Positions 1 to 5,013 of a stretch of 9,099 nt of DNA are shown here, one piece after another. Position numbers and translations under genes: made by a program. A model generated the notes under the pieces. That model had not been told where the DNA came from, ran no database searches, and saw only the letters and a list, made by a program, of their open reading frames with translations. Each line of letters starts with the position of its first letter. The stretch's first letter is position 1. The stretch comes from Candidatus Omnitrophota bacterium (lineage in GTDB: Bacteria > Verrucomicrobiota > Verrucomicrobiia > Limisphaerales > UBA1319). The stretch lies in NCBI GenBank assembly GCA_023473405.1, contig JAMCZD010000419.1, positions 1-9,099 on the forward strand, given 5' to 3'.

Positions 1-1266
1 TTTGAGGCCTATTGCGGGGAAGATGCTGGTGGGGCCGGGATCCGATGAATCTTCCCGGAGCAGTCTTTGGTCGTCCGGACCAAGGCATTCGAGGTTGTTG
101 AGGAAGGCCCGCAGCATCTCACCATAGCTGGCAAAGTCGTCTGAAAGCAGAAAAGCGTCGTGTCCGCAGGCACTCTTTATGGTGCAGTAGCTGACTGGAG
201 ACCGATTGTGGACCAGGGCGTCCACCAGGTCGCGCGATTGCTCGGGCGGGAATAACCAGTCGCTGCTGAAGCTTAGGATCAACCATCGGCAACGAGCCGG
301 GCTCAGCGCGGCGGCAAGTTCAGCGGGTGTGCCGCCAAGGTCGAATAAATCCAGCGCCATCGACAGGGTGATATAGCTGTTGGCATCGAACCGCTCGACA
401 AACTTTGTTCCTTGATGGCCCAGGTAACTGCCGACCGAAAATGTCTTCTCGAATTTGGTGGCCACCTCGCGCGGACGGAGACGGTCCGGATCAAACTTGC
501 GCGTCATTGCCTCAGGCGAGAGGTAAGTAATGTGCCCGATCATGCGGGCGATGGCCAGGCCGACTTCGGGTCCGCGGTTTCGGTCATAATATTGGCCGCC
601 ATGATAATACGGGTCGCGCCGGATGGCATTGCGCCCCACCACGTCAAACGCCAGCGCCTGGCTGGTGAGCCGGGCCGACGTGGCCAGCAGCGCCGCACCG
701 CGCACACGCTCGGGGCATTGCACCGCCCACGCCAGCGCCTGGTGCCCGCCCAATGATCCGCCCGTGACCGCCAGCAGTTGCGGGATACCCAGGTGGTCCA
801 AAAGCATCCTCTGCACCTCTACCATGTCGCCAATCGTGACGGTGGGGAAGGCATTGCCGTAAGGCTTGCCGGTCGCCGGCTGCACACTGCCCGGCCCCGT
901 GGTGCCGCGGCATCCCCCGAACACATTGGGGCAAACAACGAAGTAACGGTTCGTGTCAATCGGCTTGCCCGGTCCCACCATGATGTCCCACCAACCGGGA
1001 TCGTCATCGTCGTTGTGCCGCGCAACGTGGGAATCGCCGCTGATGGCGTGGCAAACCAGGATGGCATTGTCCTTGGCCGCGCTGAGGCGGCCATAGGTTT
1101 CATAAGCCACGGTGATCCCCGGCATCACACCGCCTTTTTCCAGCTTGAACGGGACATCAAACGATACCGTTTCCAGATATCGCAACGGCCGGGCATGGCG
1201 AATGCTGTCGCTGCTTTCCAACATTCCTGTGACCGCCGCCAGTTTATTCTCAAGAGATTCTTGCAT
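1..1266 (-). CDS. metX: Homoserine O-acetyltransferase, 3' end beyond window; possible MetX-MetW fusion
   Basis: Transfers the acetyl group of acetyl-CoA to homoserine, the activation step of methionine synthesis; cytoplasmic alpha/beta-hydrolase fold. I read 422 codons from ATG at 1266 with no frameshift. Visible landmarks are the oxyanion and cofactor region 'GPGKPIDTNRYFVVCPN', the nucleophile elbow GGSLGG with Ser171, the catalytic Asp336 in 'SSDWLFPP', and His369 in 'GHDAF'. The family normally ends about 20 residues after that His, near residue 392. Here the frame continues for 30 more residues (ending ...PAIGLK) and leaves the window without a stop. Known MetX proteins in some bacteria are fused to the methyltransferase-like MetW, so a fusion is my inference. 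A tga lies in frame four codons upstream of ATG 1266, and no strong Shine-Dalgarno is seen; ATG at 1224 is an alternative start. It lies downstream of metY on the same strand, probably co-transcribed. Confidence 0.93.
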   Translation of the reverse strand, partial: MQESLENKLAAVTGMLESSDSIRHARPLRYLETVSFDVPFKLEKGGVMPGITVAYETYGRLSAAKDNAILVCHAISGDSHVARHNDDDDPGWWDIMVGPGKPIDTNRYFVVCPNVFGGCRGTTGPGSVQPATGKPYGNAFPTVTIGDMVEVQRMLLDHLGIPQLLAVTGGSLGGHQALAWAVQCPERVRGAALLATSARLTSQALAFDVVGRNAIRRDPYYHGGQYYDRNRGPEVGLAIARMIGHITYLSPEAMTRKFDPDRLRPREVATKFEKTFSVGSYLGHQGTKFVERFDANSYITLSMALDLFDLGGTPAELAAALSPARCRWLILSFSSDWLFPPEQSRDLVDALVHNRSPVSYCTIKSACGHDAFLLSDDFASYGEMLRAFLNNLECLGPDDQRLLREDSSDPGPTSIFPAIGLK

Positions 1267-1425
1267 TTTTATCGATCAAACAAAGCCGCTGCGGGGGTTG
1301 ACGCCAGGAACAGGCGCGGCTTGAACGGCCGATCCTCTCCCTCCGGCACGTTCTCTCCACCTATTAAAACCGGTCCACGCCGCCCGGCCTGGCGCAAACA
1401 AGGGCACACTCCCGATGCCTCCCGT
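1267..1425. other. metY-metX intergenic spacer with a possible dispersed-repeat segment
   Basis: This 159-base gap between metY and metX has no open frame I can support. The segment at about 1316-1365 is a pyrimidine-rich run (plus strand) with two alternating CTCTCC motifs around 'CTCCGGCACGTTCTC'. It resembles short intergenic repeats I associate with Verrucomicrobiota genomes, but only one copy is present here, so repeat status cannot be shown from this window. I see no clear hairpin followed by a T run that would end transcription before metX. Confidence 0.25.
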
Positions 1426-2727
1426 TCAGCCTTGCGACGCCCGCAGAGCCTGCTCGATATCCGTCTTGATATCGTCCACTCCTTCGAGCCCGACGGAAAG
1501 ACGAATATAATCAGGCGTTACACCAGTCGCCTGCTGTTCCTCTGGCGTCAACTGTTGGTGAGTCGTCGACGCCGGGTGAATCACCAGGCTCTTGGCATCG
1601 CCAATGTTGGCCAAATGCGAAAGCAGCTTGACCGAGTTAATGAATTTCCGGCCCGCGTCCAATCCGCCCTTGATCCCGAATCCAACGATGCCGCCAAAGC
1701 CTCTTTTCAGGTAGCGGGCGGCAACCGGGTAATTCGGATCATCGGATAACCCCGGGTAAACCACCCAGCTAACCAGCGGATGGTTCTTCAGAAACTCGGC
1801 GATCTCGAGCGCGTTGGCCGAATGCTGTCGCTGGCGCAGCGGCAGGGTTTCAAGCCCCTGCAAGAACAGGAAGGAATTGAATGGACTGAGCGCCGCCCCC
1901 AGGTCCCGCAAGAGTTGCACACGCACCTTGATGATAAAAGCCACGTTACCCAAACCCGGGAAGTCGCCGAACGTATCCCAAAACACCAGCCCGTGATAGC
2001 TGGGATCGGGTTCGGTGAATTCGGGGAACTTGCCGCTGTTCCATTTGAACCGCCCGGAATCGATAATGACCCCGCCAATCGAGGTCCCGTGTCCCCCGAT
2101 GTATTTCGTCGCCGAACACACCACGATGTCAAACCCGAAGTCGATGGGGCGAACCAGGCTCGCCCCAATGGTGTTATCCACCACCAGCGGAATGCCGGCT
2201 TCATGCGCTATGCCGGCCAACGCCTCGAAATCCGGCACGTCCAGCTTCGGGTTCCCGATGGTCTCGGCGTAAAGCGCCCGGGTCTGGGAGGTGATGGACC
2301 GCCGGAACGCCTCCGGGTCGCGCGAGTCCACAAACCTGGCCGTCCGCCCCAGCTTGGGAAAGGTGTAATGCAACAATTGATAGGTGCCCCCGTAAAGATT
2401 GTTGGCGGCGACAATCTCGTCCCCCACCCGGGTGATGCCCAGTAAGGCCAGCGTCTCCGCCGCTTGCCCGGACGACACCGCCAATGCCCCGCTGCCGCCT
2501 TCGAGGGCCGCCATACGCTGCTCGAACACGTCCGTGGTCGGATTCATGATGCGGGTGTAAATGTTACCAAACTCCCTCAAGGCAAACAGGTTCGCCGCAT
2601 GATCCGTATCCCTGAAAACGTAGGAAGTCGTTTGGTAAATAGGTACCGCGCGCGCCCCGGTCGTTGGATCGGCAACTTGACCGGCATGCAGCGCCAGGGT
2701 ATTCAGGTTATTTTCATTAATGCTCAT
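1426..2727 (-). CDS. metY: O-acetylhomoserine aminocarboxypropyltransferase (O-acetylhomoserine sulfhydrylase)
   Basis: PLP enzyme of the Cys/Met-metabolism family that joins O-acetylhomoserine with sulfide to give homocysteine (direct sulfhydrylation); cytoplasmic. The 433 residues match the usual family length. The N-terminus has 'TLALHAGQ' and 'VPIYQTTSYVF', residues 53-65 carry 'FGNIYTRIMNPT', residues 85-91 'SSGQAAE', Asp184 in 'LVVDNT' contacts the PLP ring nitrogen, and Lys208 in 'SATKYIGGHGT' forms the Schiff base. The C-terminus has 'IRLSVGLEGVDDI', typical of the family. Start ATG 2727 is supported by an AAGAAAGGA Shine-Dalgarno five bases upstream. The gene is followed by metX on the same strand, which supplies its substrate. 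Nothing looks damaged. Cystathionine gamma-synthase is less likely because of the length and the long insert around residues 220-260. Confidence 0.96.
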   Translation of the reverse strand: MSINENNLNTLALHAGQVADPTTGARAVPIYQTTSYVFRDTDHAANLFALREFGNIYTRIMNPTTDVFEQRMAALEGGSGALAVSSGQAAETLALLGITRVGDEIVAANNLYGGTYQLLHYTFPKLGRTARFVDSRDPEAFRRSITSQTRALYAETIGNPKLDVPDFEALAGIAHEAGIPLVVDNTIGASLVRPIDFGFDIVVCSATKYIGGHGTSIGGVIIDSGRFKWNSGKFPEFTEPDPSYHGLVFWDTFGDFPGLGNVAFIIKVRVQLLRDLGAALSPFNSFLFLQGLETLPLRQRQHSANALEIAEFLKNHPLVSWVVYPGLSDDPNYPVAARYLKRGFGGIVGFGIKGGLDAGRKFINSVKLLSHLANIGDAKSLVIHPASTTHQQLTPEEQQATGVTPDYIRLSVGLEGVDDIKTDIEQALRASQG

Positions 2728-2732
2728 CGTTA

Positions 2733-2741
2733 TCCTTTCTT
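2733..2741 (-). promoter_or_regulatory. Ribosome binding site of metY
   Basis: On the minus strand this reads AAGAAAGGA, ending five bases before ATG 2727. It is a strong match to the anti-Shine-Dalgarno sequence and fixes the metY start. Confidence 0.75.
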
Positions 2742-2837
2742 TCGTTTACCTGGCGGTTAAATAAACTCGATCCGGGGAAAAACACGAATACTTTTTTTCC
2801 AATCTTGCGCGCAACCCACCCGGCTGCTTCCCGCCCT

Positions 2838-2909
2838 TCAAATCATGTGCCTTACTCGGGAGTCGACGCCCCCATCTTCGCTGTCGCTGGCAGGACCAAG
2901 CTGGCGGAC
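2838..2909 (+). pseudogene. Orphan fragment of a PEP-CTERM protein gene
   Basis: These 24 codons read 'SNHVPYSGVDAPIFAVAG' followed by RTKLAD. They match residues 26-49 of the intact PEP-CTERM protein at 3546-4100 (minus strand): 19 of 24 residues and, by my hand count, 59 of 72 bases are identical. Seven of the 13 base differences are synonymous, so this stretch was once translated and diverged under selection rather than being a recent copy. Nothing of the signal peptide before it or of the rest of the protein after it is recognisable; after the fragment the frame runs into unrelated sequence and the tRNA. It lies in the opposite orientation to its relative, with tRNA-Leu between them. It was probably a second family member that decayed, or a fragment carried in by rearrangement. 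Confidence 0.75.
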
Positions 2910-3006
2910 CAATGTGCTCATGGCCTTGGCGCCATGGATTGGTGGCTTGCGCCTGTTCGTCGATTTCTGATAATGATGACAACGGTTTGGTTTGCACCGC
3001 ATTCTT

Positions 3007-3090
3007 GCGCGAGTGGCGGAATGGCAGACGCGCCAGACTTAGGATCTGGTCCTGAAAAGGGTAGGGGTTCAAGTCCCCTCTCGCGCACCA
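3007..3090 (+). tRNA. tRNA-Leu, anticodon UAG
   Basis: The acceptor stem GCGCGAG (3007-3013) pairs with CTCGCGC (3080-3086), followed by discriminator A and an encoded CCA (3088-3090). The anticodon stem CCAGA/TCTGG encloses the loop CTTAGGA, giving anticodon TAG, which reads CUN leucine codons. The T arm is AGGGG-TTCAAGT-CCCCT. A 13-base variable arm with a small CCT/AGG stem marks it as a class II tRNA, as expected for leucine. All stems look intact. It is transcribed opposite to the flanking protein genes. Confidence 0.97.
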
Positions 3091-3167
3091 TCGTAAATTC
3101 CTGAATATTGCGAAAGTCAGGCGCTGCCTGCCGCACGATTGGCCCGAAATGGAAGCGGTAGCGATAG

Positions 3168-3242
3168 CCAAAGACAAAGGCTCTGCTATCGCAGATTTTC
3201 ACCCCTGAGGAGATTGCTATGCTTTGGAATCATGCCCCAAAC
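3168..3242 (+). pseudogene. Possible tyrosine-recombinase (integrase) remnant
   Basis: The plus strand reads 'KALLSQIFTPEEIAMLWNHAP', which resembles the linker and first core-domain helix of many tyrosine recombinases ('..FTPEEvarLLaaaP'). In-frame stops at 3159-3161 and 3165-3167 precede it, and after 3242 the frame reads no recognisable integrase sequence, so at most a short relic is present. It begins 77 bases after the 3' end of tRNA-Leu, where integrases of integrated elements usually sit. I found no second copy of the tRNA 3' end to serve as the other att site. The match is short and could be chance. Confidence 0.3.
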
Positions 3243-3545
3243 CGCCGCGAACGCCATTCCAATGCCCCAATCGGCGTTGGCGTAACCTGCCCGGCCAACC
3301 TGCGGATCGCCTCGGTGCAAATCCCTGTGGCAACGAAAGGCTTTGCAGTTTAACCCACGTCCCTCCGGTTTGAGTCCCTGGGTGGTGGTTCGCCGGGACC
3401 AGTTTCGCCAGGATGGCCGCCGTGGTCGGCGTCCTTGAGGTTCTCCAGCAATGCCCGCAACTCCTGCCGCCGCGGGGAACACCCCGGCTGAGGCTGTCGC
3501 TTTCTCTGACACAAGCGATTCACCAGCATAAAACCGTCAACCTGC
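3243..3545. other. Stretch without a recognisable gene
   Basis: About 300 bases between the tRNA region and the PEP-CTERM gene. Minus-strand open frames exist here (for example one reading 'RQELRALLENLKDADHGG' near 3410-3465), but none has a recognisable domain, a ribosome binding site or a plausible composition; the longest are Arg/Pro/Gly-rich as expected of random high-GC frames. No RNA gene or terminator is evident. Confidence 0.5.
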
Positions 3546-4100
3546 CTATTTGCGGCGCCAGAGCAAGAGAAGGCATGCACCCAAAAGTCCCAGGGCCATC
3601 GTCGAAGGTTCAGGAACGACTTGCAGGCTGAAACTCCGCAGACCGAGCAAGTCCGCGGGGGGTACTGGTGGAAGCCCTCCAAATCCCAGAGTAAGGGTCA
3701 AGTGGACAGACTGACCGCGAATGGTTGCCGCATCCCAGGTCGCGCCGGTTGAGACATCCCACGCCCGAACTTGCACTGTCGCAACGACGCCACCGGTTAT
3801 TCCGGGTACGATTCGCAATGGATCCGTCGGGCTTGCGGGTGGGCCGGCGACCAAATAACCAGCGAGATCACCCGTGCGGAAGGGGAGAGGATCACCGATA
3901 GGGACCAGGGTGTCCGTCGTTCGCCCCGCATATAACTCCGCCAGGTAGCCTGTGCCAGCCAGCTTGGTCATGCCATCGATTGCGAAGATAGGCGCGTCAA
4001 CTCCCATGTATGGGACATGATTTGAGAAGTTGATTGCGCCTTGTGCGTAGGCTGCGACGGTGGCCAGCAGGCACGCCGCTATTACAATCCGCTTTTTCAT
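3546..4100 (-). CDS. Secreted PEP-CTERM sorting domain protein
   Basis: 184-residue exported protein of unknown function. It has a signal peptide at residues 1-20 (MKKR, hydrophobic core, cleavage likely after AYAQ). The body (21-160) is of a type frequent in Verrucomicrobiota, with 'KLAGTGYLAELYAG', 'PFRTGDLAGY' and 'VQVRAWDVSTG' motifs, probably a beta-rich extracellular fold. The C-terminus is a PEP-CTERM sorting tag: VPEPST at 162-167, a hydrophobic helix at 168-181, then WRRK. The tag directs such proteins to the exosortase system, which removes it at the membrane; export with exopolysaccharide is known for the class. I chose ATG 4100 rather than an upstream GTG at 4208 because it starts the signal peptide directly and has an AAGGA site nine bases before it. 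A diverged fragment of a related gene lies at 2838-2909 on the other strand. Confidence 0.88.
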   Translation of the reverse strand: MKKRIVIAACLLATVAAYAQGAINFSNHVPYMGVDAPIFAIDGMTKLAGTGYLAELYAGRTTDTLVPIGDPLPFRTGDLAGYLVAGPPASPTDPLRIVPGITGGVVATVQVRAWDVSTGATWDAATIRGQSVHLTLTLGFGGLPPVPPADLLGLRSFSLQVVPEPSTMALGLLGACLLLLWRRK

Positions 4101-4109
4101 GGTTGGTAA

Positions 4110-4114
4110 TCCTT
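4110..4114 (-). promoter_or_regulatory. Ribosome binding site of the PEP-CTERM gene
   Basis: AAGGA on the minus strand, nine bases before ATG 4100. It decides the start: the in-frame upstream GTG at 4208 has no comparable site and would bury the signal peptide. Confidence 0.6.
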
Positions 4115-4224
4115 GTTTTGGGTCCGTCCAGACATTCAATCGGTTTAGGTTTTGTCCAAATCTCGACAACCGACTATTGCCATAATATCGCCCCCAGGGA
4201 GAATCCACGGCATTTTACCGAATG

Positions 4225-4563
4225 CTCTCTCTCCCGCGAACATAATCCGCCTATGACATACGTGGCATCGTTCCAACTCACCAGCTCCACGGGCCGGGAG
4301 AGGTCGGTGCCGTAATTCAAATCTCCCTCGGCTGTGCGATCGCCATTAAACCAGCTCCGATTGCTCCCCATCACCGACAGCGCCAGGCGCTCGCGCTGTT
4401 CGTCTGGACCAGGTCCGTGACGTATTGAATTTGGTAAACCGTGCCCAACCGCACCCGTGATGGTCAACCCGGCATACGTCTGAATGTCGAGCACGGGCGG
4501 TGTCTGAGCAGCGGCCCGTGGCTCTGCTGCCCAAACAGCCAGGCACAGCAGGGAAAGGAATCG
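4225..4563 (-). pseudogene. Broken SUMF1 / formylglycine-generating-enzyme-like secreted protein
   Basis: Three pieces of one ancestral protein remain in order. (1) 4444-4563: a secretion signal (RFLSLLCLAVWAAEPRAAAQ) and the start of a small beta domain, 'TPPVLDIQTYAGLTITGAVG'. (2) About 4383-4442, in another frame: 'TVYQIQYVTDLVQTNSASAW', the natural continuation, so a one-base type frameshift lies near 4442. (3) 4261-4386, back in the first frame: 'LALSVMGSNRSWFNGD', then 'YGTDLSRPVELVSWNDAT', which is the typical SUMF1/FGE-sulfatase core ('..YLAVMGSNPS..RPVE.VSWDDA'). The stretch that normally links (2) and (3), holding the 'FxMG' and 'EVTQ' motifs, is missing. A scrambled 'LCSRERE' follows to 4225; the rest of the core is gone. 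An open frame still runs 4174-4581, but it cannot give a functional protein. The 5' end joins transposase sequence, so the original start is lost. Confidence 0.78.
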
Positions 4564-4564
4564 A

Positions 4565-4743
4565 ACGCTTGGCCCAGCCATGCAGGCGGGTCTTGTACTC
4601 CGGGTTTTCCTTTCTCCCTACGAGGGCCTCCAGCACCTGGCCCGCGTGCTCCATCGCATGGTAGAAGTCCACGATTTGCACCTCATCCTTGAAGCACAGC
4701 TTGCCCATGTTGGCCAATCCTTCGGCTCCATCGCGATCAGGAT
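4565..4743 (-). mobile_element. Transposase fragment, ISKra4-like DDE type
   Basis: The minus strand reads ILIA, then after a one-base shift near 4732 'DGAEGLANMGKLCFKDEV', 'QIVDFYHAMEHAGQVLEALVG' and ending 'YKTRLHGWAKR'. The pairing of an 'ADGA.W' motif with 'QIVDFYHA.EH' about 20 residues later is characteristic of ISKra4-type transposases, where these acidic residues belong to the catalytic centre. Only about 60 residues of a protein normally several hundred long survive, and no terminal inverted repeats are visible. One end abuts an alcohol dehydrogenase fragment, the other the SUMF1-like pseudogene. The family name is from memory of the motif; the transposase nature is more certain than the family. 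Confidence 0.68.
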
Positions 4744-4746
4744 CTC

Positions 4747-5013
4747 CGCTCGGCAGTTCTCACAGGTCCGGCACGAATCCACCATGCACCCCACCGCGCT
4801 CAGATCACCCGACTTGAACTTGGCAACCCTGTGGCCCACGCGTGCAACACGGCCGACGATCTCATGGCCCGGCACCCGCGGGTAAACCGTGTTGTGCCAT
4901 TCATTCCGGGCCTGGCGCAGATCCGAGTGGCAGACCCCGCAGTATAGAATCTCAACCTCGACATCCAGGGGTCCTGTCGTGATCGTGCCTCTAAACTCGC
5001 GATAGAAGCCATG
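4747..5013 (-). pseudogene. N-terminal fragment of a zinc-dependent alcohol dehydrogenase (YahK/CAD type)
   Basis: The 89 in-frame codons read '..VEVEILYCGVCHSDLRQAR', 'NEWHNTVYPRVPGHEIVG' and 'SGDLSAVGCMVDSCRTCENCRA'. This is the GroES-like part of a medium-chain NAD(P)-dependent alcohol dehydrogenase acting on aldehydes or alcohols. The catalytic zinc ligands Cys (GVCHSD) and His-Glu (GHE) are present, and three of the four structural zinc cysteines (SCRTCENC). The sequence stops right there, before the fourth cysteine, where transposase sequence begins. No own start codon is seen: the fragment begins directly after, and in the same frame as, the TAG stop of the upstream glycosidase. It cannot encode an active enzyme, because the whole Rossmann domain is missing. 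Confidence 0.85.

Noticed and set aside
778..1749. Plus-strand 323-codon open frame across metX and the end of metY
   Set aside because: It lies antisense to metX and metY, which have clear catalytic motifs, and its Arg/Pro-rich translation has no domain. It is a shadow of high-GC coding sequence.
1780..2445. Plus-strand 221-codon open frame inside metY
   Set aside because: Antisense shadow of metY without ribosome binding site or recognisable sequence.
2919..2936. Inverted repeat CATGGC/GCCATG before the tRNA
   Set aside because: A short stem of this kind is expected by chance in this base composition, and nothing places it at a promoter.
2728..3006. SAM-type riboswitch in the metY leader
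   Set aside because: I looked for a SAM-I or SAM-II architecture upstream of metY and saw only an A/T-rich weak hairpin (2776-2800) and the PEP-CTERM fragment. No riboswitch core is evident by eye.
2746..3202. Minus-strand open frames reading 'ERGLEPLPFSGPDPKSG' and similar
   Set aside because: This is the well-known false protein made by translating the antisense of a tRNA-Leu gene.
3350..3682. Minus-strand 110-codon open frame
   Set aside because: Half of it overlaps the PEP-CTERM tail in another frame, the rest has no recognisable motif, and no ribosome binding site supports it.
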